NCBI GenBank assembly: GCA_017548365.1
Contig: JAFZAC010000023.1
Location: forward strand, 1-64,000
Origin: Muribaculaceae bacterium
GTDB taxonomy: Bacteria > Bacteroidota > Bacteroidia > Bacteroidales > Muribaculaceae
Reading direction: 5' to 3'
Length of the DNA stretch: 64,000 nt
Both the position numbers and the translations under genes were made by a program. Position 1 is the stretch's first letter, and each line of letters opens with the position of its first letter. Below, in pieces: positions 25,968-34,964 of the stretch. The notes under the pieces were generated by a model, which saw nothing but the letters and a program-made list of their open reading frames with translations, did no database searches and was not told the origin of the DNA.

Positions 25968-25998
25968 CAAAGGTACAAAAATATATGGAGACAACAAA
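25968..25998 (-). promoter_or_regulatory. Promoter of the integrase gene
   Basis: Minus strand: -33 TTTG at 25998-25995, 19-base spacer, -7 TACCTTTG at 25975-25968, 33 bases before the ATG. This is a textbook Bacteroidetes promoter. Confidence 0.65.
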
Positions 25999-26166
25999 GA
26001 AAAATCCCCATATAAATCCCCATATCAGTTGTTATTTTATGTTTTTTAATAATTCGACATGTTAATAAATTAACTTCTACATTTTTAATTATAATGTTGA
26101 TAATATGGTTATTATGCAAAAATAGCCATAACAACCCATCACGACAGAAGACTTAAAATATCATAA

Positions 26167-26191
26167 CTTGTGACCCCTCCGGGGTCACAAG
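26167..26191. repeat. Perfect palindrome at the probable element boundary
   Basis: CTTGTGACCCC and its exact complement GGGGTCACAAG flank a 3-base loop (11-bp stem). It lies between the integrase promoter and an orphan plus-strand terminator. It may be part of an attachment site or a recombinase-binding site, or a simple hairpin. The 468 bases from 25936 to 26403 hold no gene. Confidence 0.5.
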
Positions 26192-26197
26192 CGTGAA

Positions 26198-26239
26198 GAA
26201 CAACTAATTGAAGACAAAGCAATTAGTTGTTCTTTTTTT
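26198..26239 (+). terminator. Orphan plus-strand terminator beside the integrase
   Basis: A perfect 13-bp stem (GAACAACTAATTG and its complement) with a 9-base loop is followed by seven T. No plus-strand gene lies upstream in the window, so the gene it once served was probably separated from it by the insertion. Confidence 0.8.
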
Positions 26240-26331
26240 ATAAATCAGGCTATGAAAGGATGCTGATTCAACCGTTTTTTACTGTTTAAAAAATGGTCAT
26301 GATTCGCAACGAAGGTTAAAGGCACATTTGT

Positions 26332-26365
26332 TTTGCGATTGGTTAATCAATAATACCTAATTTTG
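26332..26365 (+). promoter_or_regulatory. Promoter of the DUF4954 gene
   Basis: -33 TTTG at 26332-26335 and -7 TAATTTTG at 26358-26365 (22-base spacer), 38 bases before the ATG. Confidence 0.5.
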
Positions 26366-26403
26366 CGGCGCAAACAACCAAGACTTAAAAAGAGTATTAT
26401 ATA

Positions 26404-28260
26404 ATGAAGGAATATCGCAAACTCACTCAACAAGAGATTGAAACTTTAACGATTAACGGATGTCAGGCCGAAGACTGGAACCTCGTGGAAGTGGCACGCG
26501 GATTTGACCCTAAATGCATTCACCGAGTCACGTTCTATGGCTATGCCAAACTGGGCGGTTGCTGCGGAAGCATAGAGGTGAGCGACGGCTTTGTGAAACG
26601 ATGCGGAATCAACAACGCCACACTGCGCAATGTTACCATTGGCGACAGCTGCCTCATCGAGAACGTGGGAAACTACATGAACAATGTAATAGTGGGAAAT
26701 GGTTGCCACATCAGCAACGTGTGCACCATTGAGACCCATCCCAACCCCACCTTTGGGCAAGGCAAACTCATCTCGGTTTTAAACGAAGTGGGTAAGGGCA
26801 ATTTGCTGCTGTTCGACGGTCTCAACAGCCAGCTGGCAGCATTAATGGTTAAACAGTTTGGTAACAGCGCTTTTCTCAAGGCGCTGACGCACTTGGTAGA
26901 GAAATTCATCGAAGCCAAGCGCCCTGCTTGCAGCACTATTGGCAACAAGGTGCAAATTATCAACACCAACGAGATCACCAACTCGGTAATTGGCGACGGG
27001 TGCCACATCAGCGGAGCCTCACGACTGAGTGACTGCACAATAAGCAGTTCTATCAACAATCCCATCACAATTGGCACTGGAGTGATTTGCGAGAACTCTA
27101 TTATCAGTGGTGGATCTAAAATCATCAACAGCGTCAAGATTGTGGACTGCATGGTGGGAGAAGCATGCGAACTGAGCAACGGATTCACTGCTGCAAGCAG
27201 CGTATTCTTTGCCAACAGCTACATGTCAAACGGTGAGGCCTGTGCAGCATTCTGTGGACCATTCACCGTGAGCCATCACAAGAGCTCACTGCTCATTGGA
27301 GGACAGTTCTCATTCTACAACGCTGGCTCGGCGACCAACTTCAGCAACCACGCCTACAAAATGGGACCTATGCACTATGGACTGCTCGAACGTGGCACAA
27401 AGACGGCTAGTGGAGCGTACCTGCTAATGCCTGCCAACATTGGCACCTTCAGTGTGCTGTTTGGTAAACTAATGTATCACCCCGACACCCGCGACCTGCC
27501 ATTCTCTTACCTTATCGCATATAGCGACACGATGTACCTGGTGCCTGGACGCAATTTCGCCACCGTGGGCCTGTATCGCGACATACGCAAGTGGCCCAAG
27601 CGCGACAAGCGACGCGTTGCCGACCGCAAAAGCATCGTCAACTTCGACTGGCTGAGTCCATTCTCAATCAGCGAGGTGCTGAGAGGCAAGAAAATTCTTG
27701 AACGACTGCGTGAGGCTAGCGGCGACAATGTGAGCACCTACAACTACCACGAGTATGTTATCAAGGCATCACTGCTGCGCAAGGGTATCCGCTACTATGA
27801 CCTAGCACTGCGCATTTACATGGGTGCCGTTCTCAAGCGCCATCGTCCTGTAGTGCCATCGTCACAAGAAGGCGAAGGCGATTGGGTCGACCTCTCGGGC
27901 ATGCTGCTGCCATTGAGCGAAGAGAAACGCCTGGTCAATGATGTTATCGAGGGTAAACTATCCTCAATCGAAGATGTCCTCGAGCGCTTTATCATCATCC
28001 ACAACAACTATGATGAATATCGCTGGGCCTGGACCTACCGCATGATTCTTGACTATTACAACATCGACAACCTAGATGCTGAGGCGGTTGAGAGAGTACA
28101 CGCCGACTATGTGGCAGCGCGCCGTGAGTGGATTTCGCTCATCCGCAAGGATGCCGAAAAGGAGTTCAGCCTGGGCGATGTGGAGCAAGACGTGCTCGAC
28201 GACTTCGTCACTCAACTCGAAAGCGAAGTTGACTTTGAAAACCAAAAGCTGTATATGTAA
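26404..28260 (+). CDS. DUF4954 family protein with left-handed beta-helix repeats
   Basis: The 618-residue protein carries hexapeptide-type repeats from about 60 to 280 (VTIGDSCLIENVG, VIVGNGCHISNV, SVIGDGCHISGAS, ISGGSKIINSVKIVD, MVGEACELSNG), the left-handed beta-helix fold of acyl- and sugar-nucleotide transferases. The family is a Bacteroidetes DUF; the C-terminal third is helical with DLSGMLLPLSEEKRLV and no known motif. There is no signal peptide, so it is cytoplasmic. It is thought to be related to nucleotide-sugar enzymes, but the reaction is not established. It is the first core gene after the integrated element and is convergent with the next gene across a shared terminator. Confidence 0.8.
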   Translation: MKEYRKLTQQEIETLTINGCQAEDWNLVEVARGFDPKCIHRVTFYGYAKLGGCCGSIEVSDGFVKRCGINNATLRNVTIGDSCLIENVGNYMNNVIVGNGCHISNVCTIETHPNPTFGQGKLISVLNEVGKGNLLLFDGLNSQLAALMVKQFGNSAFLKALTHLVEKFIEAKRPACSTIGNKVQIINTNEITNSVIGDGCHISGASRLSDCTISSSINNPITIGTGVICENSIISGGSKIINSVKIVDCMVGEACELSNGFTAASSVFFANSYMSNGEACAAFCGPFTVSHHKSSLLIGGQFSFYNAGSATNFSNHAYKMGPMHYGLLERGTKTASGAYLLMPANIGTFSVLFGKLMYHPDTRDLPFSYLIAYSDTMYLVPGRNFATVGLYRDIRKWPKRDKRRVADRKSIVNFDWLSPFSISEVLRGKKILERLREASGDNVSTYNYHEYVIKASLLRKGIRYYDLALRIYMGAVLKRHRPVVPSSQEGEGDWVDLSGMLLPLSEEKRLVNDVIEGKLSSIEDVLERFIIIHNNYDEYRWAWTYRMILDYYNIDNLDAEAVERVHADYVAARREWISLIRKDAEKEFSLGDVEQDVLDDFVTQLESEVDFENQKLYM

Positions 28261-28297
28261 TACAGTTAACTTCCTTCAGGGCTAACCACATAAAAGA

Positions 28298-28332
28298 ATG
28301 CACCCTCAATTGTCTAGAGGGTGCATTTTTTT
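28298..28332. terminator. Bidirectional terminator
   Basis: ATGCACCCTC pairs with GAGGGTGCAT over a 9-base loop, with a T run on the plus side and A-rich sequence before it. It lies between the convergent DUF4954 and secreted CBM-like genes. Confidence 0.85.
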
Positions 28333-28362
28333 ATGATAACTTGAGCAAACTCAATTATTCTC

Positions 28363-30177
28363 TTACTTAATCACAACTTTCTTGCCGTTGTTGATATAGA
28401 TGCCGGGAACGCTTGGCATGCCGTTGAACTTCTGGCCCTGGAGATTGTACCAGTTGTTATCAACTTTGTTGGTAACGATAGTCTCAATAGCATTGGGCTG
28501 AGATTCAGTAACTCTCAAAGCATAAGAACCAGCCTTGGCAAGCTGACTTGCAAGAATCTCAAACTTGTAAGTACCAGCATTCTCCATGCGGAAGTTTGCG
28601 CCGTCAACCAGAGTGATAGGAACTTCCATCAGATCGCTGTTAATGAGGAAGTAGCCAATGCCATTAGCATCCTCGCCACCAAGCCATGTCCAGCCACCGT
28701 CCTCAGTGGGAACAATAACCTTGAACTCAGCGCCTGCCTCAAATTCTACGCCGTCAGCGGTAAGAACACCGTCAACATCCTCAAATACTACACGTCCACC
28801 ATTTTCGTCCTGATTCCAATTGTTGAAAGTACCAACCAAGTAAGCCTCAGTAATCTCATCATTTGGTTCTGGTGGCAGTGGAGTACCTTCGAGAGTAGCG
28901 TTAACCTCGTTTGTCTCTGGGTTGTAAGTTACAGAAAGAGTGTAGTTGCCAGCAGCCTCAACGGGTACTACATAGTTATCTATTGGATAGCATACATCCC
29001 AACTGTGGTCTTGAACAACCTTGAACTCAACATTGCCAGCTTCAAGTGCAGTCTCAGCACTTGTCCACTCATATACACCAGTCTCCTCGTTGAGAGTCAT
29101 CTCGGGAGCAGCTACTGGATCCCAGTCATTCTCCATGCCAAGCAATGCAGCAGGTGTACCACATACGGCATAAGTGTGCTCCTCAGCGCCGCCAATAGTC
29201 AACTCATAAGTCTTGAAGAAGTTGCCGGGGAAATATTGATAGATGATTGCCTTGTTCTCGCTAACAACCTCAGCGTTAAGCCAATTGCATTGGAAGCCGT
29301 TGGTTAAGTAACCAGACACTTCAGGAACAAATGCGATGGGCTCCTCAGCACCCTTCTCGGCGATAGCCCAGGCGTTGCCGTAGTTAGGCAGAGTAACGTA
29401 GAGAACCAAATCCTTGCCACCGAATGCGAATGGGAAGCAGCCGTTGGTGGCACCCTTGTTAGGCAGAGTGAAGTTAACGCCAATGAAGCCGTCCTCGTCC
29501 TCGTTCATTACCAGGTCAATAGGCTGAGCGTTACGGGTCCACAGCATGTAGCGTCTCTCACCATCAACAGTGTAGTAGGGGTTAACCACTGTAGAGCTGG
29601 TTGGATTGAGAGCTGCGCCGTCAATTGGGAACAGAGCGATGTGGTCACCATCGATTTCACCTTCTACGAAAGGCACCTTCATGATGCCGGTAGAATTGGA
29701 TGTAACGAGCCACAGGATACCTTCTTCCATTACATTGCCTTCAACGAAGCCAAAGAAGTCGCAACGGCCATTCTCACTTGCAAAGTCGGCGAAGATGTTG
29801 GCTTCAACATCAATTGGAGTGTTACTGCCGACGGGGAAAATCTTCATGATAACAGTGTCGGCCATGAAACTGCCAGGCCAGCTGTTGTCAACGCGTGCGA
29901 TGATGTTACCGGCCTCGTCGCGAGTGATTGCGGGCCAAGCAGCGGTAGCACCAGTCTGTAGAGTGCCAATCAAAGAGCCATCTTCAGCGTTGTAGGCGTT
30001 GACTTGTCCAAGCACTTTGTCTTGAACGATAAATGCGCCGTCCATGCCGAAACCCTGACGGTTGTTCAAGCGGTCGTTGGGCACATTGTTAGTGCTAGTC
30101 ACTTCGGTGAGCGTGAACTCTTGTGCGCTCATCGTGAAAGCAGCAAAGAAAGCTGCAAGAAGTAAAAATTTCTTCAT
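28363..30177 (-). CDS. Secreted protein with SusE-like binding modules and type IX tail
   Basis: The protein has 604 residues and a signal peptide (MKKFLLLAAFFAAFTMSAQ). The N-terminal ~330 residues form a beta-propeller-like region (GMDGAFIVQDKVLGQVN, IARVDNSWPGSF, YMLWTRNAQ) resembling DUF4623-type proteins. Two SusE/SusF-like modules follow (about 335-435, TYAVCGTPAALLG; and 450-560, EAYLVGTFNNWNQ). The end (NNWYNLQGQKFNG ... GKKVVIK, two segments) is a short C-terminal sorting tail. A role in binding glycans at the cell surface is likely; the ligand is unknown. A TACTTTTG -7 lies at 30281-30274. No SusC/D genes are nearby, so it is not in a standard PUL. Confidence 0.7.
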   Translation of the reverse strand: MKKFLLLAAFFAAFTMSAQEFTLTEVTSTNNVPNDRLNNRQGFGMDGAFIVQDKVLGQVNAYNAEDGSLIGTLQTGATAAWPAITRDEAGNIIARVDNSWPGSFMADTVIMKIFPVGSNTPIDVEANIFADFASENGRCDFFGFVEGNVMEEGILWLVTSNSTGIMKVPFVEGEIDGDHIALFPIDGAALNPTSSTVVNPYYTVDGERRYMLWTRNAQPIDLVMNEDEDGFIGVNFTLPNKGATNGCFPFAFGGKDLVLYVTLPNYGNAWAIAEKGAEEPIAFVPEVSGYLTNGFQCNWLNAEVVSENKAIIYQYFPGNFFKTYELTIGGAEEHTYAVCGTPAALLGMENDWDPVAAPEMTLNEETGVYEWTSAETALEAGNVEFKVVQDHSWDVCYPIDNYVVPVEAAGNYTLSVTYNPETNEVNATLEGTPLPPEPNDEITEAYLVGTFNNWNQDENGGRVVFEDVDGVLTADGVEFEAGAEFKVIVPTEDGGWTWLGGEDANGIGYFLINSDLMEVPITLVDGANFRMENAGTYKFEILASQLAKAGSYALRVTESQPNAIETIVTNKVDNNWYNLQGQKFNGMPSVPGIYINNGKKVVIK

Positions 30178-30336
30178 AATGTCGATGAAATTTAGTTAAT
30201 AATATAGTTAATTAAAATGTTTACTATAATAATTCTAAAAAGTTCATTTTCGCTATTATGCCTAATGAACTAACAAAAGTACACATTTTTCATAAAAACA
30301 ACAAACAAATTGATAGAAAAAACTCTTTTTTTGCAT

Positions 30337-30386
30337 AAAAAAACGTTGCACAGCCTGAACATCTATCGTTTCAAGTAGGTGCAACG
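30337..30386 (-). terminator. Terminator of the S4-domain gene
   Basis: CGTTGCAC pairs with GTGCAACG over a 27-base loop, with a seven-T run on the minus strand. It lies 27 bases after the stop at 30413. Confidence 0.75.
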
Positions 30387-30412
30387 CAATATTTTTGTGT
30401 AATAAATGTGGT

Positions 30413-30868
30413 CTATTGCTCGCCGTTGAGCTTTGCCTCGTCTTCTTCGGTCCAAAGTGGGTTATCATCATCCCAATCGTCAAAGCCAAAGAATGCCTCG
30501 TCGGCAAACTCCTTCATCTCGCGACCCTCCTTCTTGGTGGGGCGTCCCATGCCTTTCTGGCGACGCACAAAGCCTCCTATGCGAGCCATTTCTAAAATCT
30601 TATACTGGTCTTCGGGAGTGATGTTTTTCAAATAGTTGGGAACGAGTTTGGCCCCAACGCGGTTATTGAGCAGCCCAACCACCTCAAAGGTGAGAGTGAT
30701 AGGCGGTTTGCGCACCTCAATCACATCGCCCACCTTGATGTTGTGCGACGGCTTGACATTCATTCCCTTAATGGTCACACGACCCAGTTTGCACTGGTCG
30801 GTTGCCAGCGAACGAGTCTTGAATACTCTTGTGGCCCACAGCCATTTGTCGATGCGCATCTCAGTCAT
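30413..30868 (-). CDS. hslR: S4-domain RNA-binding heat-shock protein (Hsp15/HslR family)
   Basis: The 151-residue protein has an S4 RNA-binding domain at its N-terminus: MRIDKWLWATRVFKTRSLA, then VTIKGMNVKPSHNIKVGD. This is the Hsp15 pattern; Hsp15 binds stalled 50S subunits carrying peptidyl-tRNA. An acidic C-terminal tail (FFGFDDWDDDNPLW) is common in Bacteroidetes members. Met1 and Met4 are both possible starts. It is followed upstream (minus strand order rplY, pth, hslR) by pth and rplY, all linked to ribosomes and peptidyl-tRNA, so a functional cluster is plausible, although AT repeats separate it from pth. Confidence 0.85.
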   Translation of the reverse strand: MTEMRIDKWLWATRVFKTRSLATDQCKLGRVTIKGMNVKPSHNIKVGDVIEVRKPPITLTFEVVGLLNNRVGAKLVPNYLKNITPEDQYKILEMARIGGFVRRQKGMGRPTKKEGREMKEFADEAFFGFDDWDDDNPLWTEEDEAKLNGEQ

Positions 30869-30880
30869 AAGAGTGAGTTT

Positions 30881-30985
30881 ACAGTTATTAGTTTTTAGTT
30901 GTTAGTTATTAGTTGTTAGTTGATAGTTCTCGATGCTTATGCATTAAATAAAGATTGTACATTATGAATTATGCATTGTGCATTG
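30881..30985. repeat. Low-complexity AT repeats between hslR and pth
   Basis: Short repeated units (GTTATTAG/GTTGTTAG) run from 30881 to about 30927, followed by ATGCATT-type repeats to 30985. Similar TAGTT-rich tracts occur at 48104-48141 and 62346-62360. They look like the simple intergenic repeats common in Bacteroidetes and have no seen function. Confidence 0.6.
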
Positions 30986-30992
30986 ATTACAA

Positions 30993-31556
30993 CTACTTAT
31001 TATTAAAATTCGTCATTGCAAAGCTCAGTCCGCTCAGGCAGAAGGCCTTGATGGTGTCAACGGCTTTACCCACGCGGTCAGGCAACAGTTCACGTTCCTC
31101 GCGGGTGAGAGGACTCAGGACATAGTCCACTTGAGCCCCTTCGGGGAAATCGCTGCCTATGCCAAAACGCAGGCGAGCATAATTCTGTGAGCCAACCAGC
31201 TGGTTGATGTTCTTCAGGCCGTTGTGACCGCCATCAGCTCCCTTGCCGCGCAGCCTTATCGTGCCAAACGGCAGTGCCAAGTCATCGACGACAACCAGCA
31301 CATGGTCAAGATCGATTTTCTCTTTCTGCATCCAGTATCTCACCGCCTCGCCGCTCAGGTTCATGTAGGTAGAAGGTTTCAAGAGCACCAGCAACTGGTT
31401 CTTGAGTCTCATCTGTGCCACTGCACCATATCGCTTCGACTGAAAAACAACATTGGACGCCTCAGCAAAGGCATCCAATATTGTAAAACCTATGTTGTGA
31501 CGGGTATCTTGATACTCAGCACCAATGTTTCCCAGTCCAACAATCAGATACTTCAT
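30993..31556 (-). CDS. pth: Peptidyl-tRNA hydrolase
   Basis: I start at ATG 31556, where [23 protein letters not shown] is the standard Pth opening; the open frame extends further upstream but overlaps rplY. That gives 187 residues, the usual length. Catalytic His is in DTRHN (His20), Asn10 is in GLGN, and Asp-rich DDLALPFG and [11 protein letters not shown] follow. Pth frees tRNA from peptidyl-tRNA dropped by ribosomes and is essential. It lies just after rplY on the same strand (67 bases), a common bacterial arrangement. Confidence 0.95.
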   Translation of the reverse strand: MKYLIVGLGNIGAEYQDTRHNIGFTILDAFAEASNVVFQSKRYGAVAQMRLKNQLLVLLKPSTYMNLSGEAVRYWMQKEKIDLDHVLVVVDDLALPFGTIRLRGKGADGGHNGLKNINQLVGSQNYARLRFGIGSDFPEGAQVDYVLSPLTREERELLPDRVGKAVDTIKAFCLSGLSFAMTNFNNK

Positions 31557-31623
31557 CGTTTCGGTTTTTTCGTGTTGTGTCGATTCTACTGATGACGATT
31601 TAGAGAAAATGCGCTTGAGAAAA

Positions 31624-32313
31624 TTACTCAGCAGCAGCTTCACTCTCTTCGCCCTCCTCGGTCTCGGCTGCAGCAGTTGCGGCAGCGCGGGTAGCACGAA
31701 CACCAGTGATCACGAGATCCTTCGAGTTAGCAAGCTCAAACTTGTCAAACTTGAGGTCTCCCACCTTAATGGCGTGACCAATAGCAATATCCTCAACGTT
31801 AACAACAATGCGCTCGGGGATGTCGGTGTAGATACCTTTAACCTTCACCTTCTTCATGCTCAAGAAGAGCTTACCACCAGCCTTAACACCCACTGCGTGA
31901 CCCTCGATTTTAACGGGCACGGGAACTACAACTGGCTTGTCCTCGCTAACCTCGAGGAAATCGAGATGCAGGATGCTGTCGTTTACTGGATGCCACTGGA
32001 TGTCTTTAAGAACGGCCTTCCTCTCAACGCCATTGAGGTTCAAAGCTACTACATATACATCAGGGGTATAGATGAGCTTGCGAACGTCGTTGAAGTTTAC
32101 TGTGAAGTCGGTAGTGAGAACTGCTTTGCCGTCGCGGCCAATCTCTACAACCTTCTCGCCCTCGGCGAGAGTGCCTTCATACTTACCGTCTTTTAACTCT
32201 ACAACCTTGCCACCACTGAGGACGCAAGGAATCTTCTGGCTGGCGCGAAGCGCCTTTGCTGCCTTCTTGCCAAGGTCTGTTCTTGGCTCTGCGTTTAATT
32301 GAAATGTCTTCAT
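31624..32313 (-). CDS. rplY: 50S ribosomal protein L25 (CTC form)
   Basis: The 229-residue protein has the L25 domain ([20 protein letters not shown], then IPCVLSGGK), which binds 5S rRNA, followed by the longer CTC C-terminal domain ([18 protein letters not shown], then [17 protein letters not shown]). The alanine- and glutamate-rich tail is typical of Bacteroidetes. It is followed by pth. A -7 TACCTTTG lies at 32394-32387. Confidence 0.95.
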   Translation of the reverse strand: MKTFQLNAEPRTDLGKKAAKALRASQKIPCVLSGGKVVELKDGKYEGTLAEGEKVVEIGRDGKAVLTTDFTVNFNDVRKLIYTPDVYVVALNLNGVERKAVLKDIQWHPVNDSILHLDFLEVSEDKPVVVPVPVKIEGHAVGVKAGGKLFLSMKKVKVKGIYTDIPERIVVNVEDIAIGHAIKVGDLKFDKFELANSKDLVITGVRATRAAATAAAETEEGEESEAAAE

Positions 32314-32386
32314 TTTTAAATAGTTGTGTTACTAAAAATTAAGTTATTGAGCTTAATTTCCCATCACACGGGAGCTTAAAGCGGTG

Positions 32387-32394
32387 CAAAGGTA
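32387..32394 (-). promoter_or_regulatory. -7 promoter element of rplY-pth
   Basis: Minus strand TACCTTTG, 73 bases before the rplY ATG. A small inverted repeat (TTCCC/GGGA, near 32358-32373) lies in the leader and could be regulatory. Confidence 0.5.
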
Positions 32395-32619
32395 CAACCT
32401 TTTTTATTAATACACAAGTGTTTTTGAATTTTCAATAAAAAAATGTTAGCCGCCTCGCATCAATTACCACAGCCTTTACACGGCAACATAGTCACCTCCA
32501 ACCATCAATGTCGTGGCCGGAGGCCACAACGGCCTCGAAGAGGGCCAACAACAACGACAATAATAGACCCATGCCGTTGCCCCTCTACCCTCTCGAGCGT
32601 CATTAGAACATCAATAAAA

Positions 32620-32673
32620 CTTGCCCCTCATGCGGGCATTGCCATTAAACGGCAACTATGCATGAGAGGCAAG
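32620..32673. repeat. Large nested hairpin downstream of the OPT transporter
   Basis: CTTGCCCCTCATGC (32620-32633) pairs with GCATGAGAGGCAAG (32660-32673) at 13 of 14 positions, with an inner TGCC/GGCA pair. It begins 23 bases after the OPT stop. The same 300-base gap also holds GTGGCCGGAGGCCAC (32512-32526) and nearby GAGGCC/GGCCTC. No T run follows, so it may be an RNA-stabilising or REP-like element rather than a simple terminator. The stretch 32395-32619 has no gene that I can support. Confidence 0.5.
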
Positions 32674-32695
32674 CAGAATATATTTCACTTGAGGA

Positions 32696-34723
32696 TTATT
32701 GCTCTTTCTTGGCGCGGAGACAGCTAATTGTGAAATACACAATCAGGGCGATATACATAATCAGGCCAAGTGAGCTCGACACACCGTCGCTGAGCGGGCT
32801 CTCATACTTGAATCCACCAAACTTCATAGCTGCACTCACTACGCCCATCAGGGCTCCACCGGCGATGAATCCGCTGGCGATGAGTGTACCCTTGTCCATA
32901 CGTGCCTTGTTGATGCGTTCGTCCTTGCTGCGAGTGCTCACAAACCAACTGATGATACCGCCAATCAGCAGTGGAGTGTTCAGCTGGAATGGGATGAACA
33001 TACCCAGCGAGAATGGCAGTGCTGGAACTTTGAGCCAGTTGAGCAGGCAAGCGAGGATAGCACCACAGATATAGAATGTCCAGGGTGTCTCGCCACCAGT
33101 CATCAATGGGTCAATCACAGCTGCCATAGCGTTGGCCTGAGGTGCCACAAGTGGTGTCTCACCTGGAACAGCACCCTCATAGAAACCATAGGTCTTGTTG
33201 AGGATAATCATTACACCACCCACGGTAGCTGCCGAGAGAACAGTTCCGAGCATCTTCCAAGTCTGCTGCTTGGCAGGAGTTGTACCAATCCAGTAACCAA
33301 TCTTCATGTCGGTTACCATACCACCCGCCATCGAGAGTGCGGTACAAACCACACCACCTATTATCATCGATGCCACGATGCCCTGCCAGCCTTTAAGGCC
33401 AACTGCAACGAAGATTCCCGATGCTATAATCAGTGTCATCAGCGTCATACCGCTCACAGGATTGCTACCCACGATAGCAATAGCGTTGGCAGCCACAGTG
33501 GTAAACAGGAATGCGATGACCACCACAACGATAAATGCTACGATTGCCTGTGGCAGGTTATGTATCACGCCAATCCAGAAGAACACGAAGGTGATCAACA
33601 AAGCTGCTCCAAGGGCAAATACCAGAGCCTTCATGGGGATATCGCGCTGAGTGCGCTCCTCTTTCTCGACTGCACCGTCCTTCTTGAACGACTTGCCGGC
33701 AAGGCCCACAGCATTCTTGATAACTCCCCACGACTTAATGATACCAATGATACCGCTCATGGCAATACCACCAATACCTATCGAACGGGCGAAGTTTTTG
33801 AAGATGTCATCGGTCGGCATATTTGCCATCTCAGGACTGACAGCCGCAAACAATGGAACTACAACCCACCAGATAAATGCACTACCGGCAAAAATGATGA
33901 AGCTGTATTTGAGACCAATAATGAAACCGAGGCCCAATGTCGCAGCACTCACATTGACCTTGAACAAATACTTGGTGTGGTCAGCAAAGTTCTGCATCGC
34001 GGGAATCGCAGTGGTAGAGATAACCTCTTTCCACCAGCCAAACGAGCTCATTAGGAAGTCATAGATTCCACCCACAAGTCCAGCGATGAGCAGCGGTTTG
34101 GCCTGCTCGCCGCCCTTCTGACCTTGTACCAGCACCTGAGTGGTGGCAGTAGCCTCGGGGAAGGGGAATTCACCGTGTTTCTCTTTCACGAAATACTTGC
34201 GGAAGGGGATGAAGAATAAAATGCCCAGCACACCGCCAAGCAAGGAGCTGAGGAAGACCTCAAGGAAGTTGACGGTCATCTCGGGATACTTCTGTTGCAG
34301 GATGTAGAGCGCTGGCAACGTGAAGATGGCACCTGCCACTACAATACCGCTGGCGGCACCAATAGATTGGATAATCACGTTCTCGCCAAGCGAATTCTTG
34401 CGCTTGGTAACGCCGGCAATTCCTGCAGCGATAATGGCGATGGGAATCGCCGCCTCAAACACTTGGCCTACTTTCAGTCCCAAATAGGCCGCTGCGGCAC
34501 TGAAAATCACTGCCATAATCAAGCCCATTGACACCGAGTAGGGAGTCACCTCAGGATAGTTCTTCTCGGGGCGCAAGATGGGGACGTATTTCTCGCCTTC
34601 CTTCAGCGGACGAAACGCGTTCTCGGCGAGCTCTATCTCCTCATCAACTTGCGACGACGCAGGAACTCCCTGAGCAACTGTTTGTTCATCAAGTTCTTGT
34701 TGTAATTCTTTCTCGTCTTGCAT
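32696..34723 (-). CDS. OPT family oligopeptide/metal-chelate transporter
   Basis: The 675-residue protein has at least 14 hydrophobic segments and the OPT-type opening (YPEVTPYSVSMGLIMAVIFSAAAAYLGLKVG). Other family stretches are IPFRKYFVKEKHGEFPFPEATA, GGIAMSGIIGI and KIGYWIGTTPAKQ. A 50-residue acidic N-tail precedes the first helix. OPT proteins move oligopeptides or metal-siderophore complexes by proton symport across the inner membrane; the substrate here is not readable. It has its own -7 element (TATCTTTG at 34776-34769) and is divergent from the DEAD-box helicase. Confidence 0.9.
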   Translation of the reverse strand: MQDEKELQQELDEQTVAQGVPASSQVDEEIELAENAFRPLKEGEKYVPILRPEKNYPEVTPYSVSMGLIMAVIFSAAAAYLGLKVGQVFEAAIPIAIIAAGIAGVTKRKNSLGENVIIQSIGAASGIVVAGAIFTLPALYILQQKYPEMTVNFLEVFLSSLLGGVLGILFFIPFRKYFVKEKHGEFPFPEATATTQVLVQGQKGGEQAKPLLIAGLVGGIYDFLMSSFGWWKEVISTTAIPAMQNFADHTKYLFKVNVSAATLGLGFIIGLKYSFIIFAGSAFIWWVVVPLFAAVSPEMANMPTDDIFKNFARSIGIGGIAMSGIIGIIKSWGVIKNAVGLAGKSFKKDGAVEKEERTQRDIPMKALVFALGAALLITFVFFWIGVIHNLPQAIVAFIVVVVIAFLFTTVAANAIAIVGSNPVSGMTLMTLIIASGIFVAVGLKGWQGIVASMIIGGVVCTALSMAGGMVTDMKIGYWIGTTPAKQQTWKMLGTVLSAATVGGVMIILNKTYGFYEGAVPGETPLVAPQANAMAAVIDPLMTGGETPWTFYICGAILACLLNWLKVPALPFSLGMFIPFQLNTPLLIGGIISWFVSTRSKDERINKARMDKGTLIASGFIAGGALMGVVSAAMKFGGFKYESPLSDGVSSSLGLIMYIALIVYFTISCLRAKKEQ

Positions 34724-34768
34724 AGTTGGTTTATAATTAGTTTATAATAGTTTCTAAGATTTAAGCTG

Positions 34769-34776
34769 CAAAGATA
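34769..34776 (-). promoter_or_regulatory. -7 promoter element of the OPT gene
   Basis: Minus strand TATCTTTG, 45 bases before the ATG at 34723. Confidence 0.5.
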
Positions 34777-34926
34777 ACAAATAATTTCTTTTATCACCGC
34801 ATGAGGGTAATAAAAGTTTTTTATGAGCTTCAAATTGAGGATTGTGAACGAGGGGACAGTATGAAATCAAAAGTGCAATGTCTTAAAAACCTAATGCTAT
34901 TTAAGATGTTAATGGCAAAAAAGTTG

Positions 34927-34934
34927 TACCTTTG
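34927..34934 (+). promoter_or_regulatory. -7 promoter element of the DEAD-box helicase gene
   Basis: Plus strand TACCTTTG, 30 bases before the ATG at 34965. The -33 region is not a clear match. Confidence 0.5.
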
Positions 34935-34964
34935 CAGTCGTAAAAGAAAAAACTACTATAAACA

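Noticed and set aside
30881..30985. Mobile repeat or regulatory array
   Set aside because: The units are short, imperfect and AT-rich and similar tracts occur in other gaps; read as simple intergenic repeats.
31557..31703. N-terminal extension of Pth
   Set aside because: It overlaps rplY and is Arg/Leu-rich shadow sequence; the conserved Pth start is at 31556.
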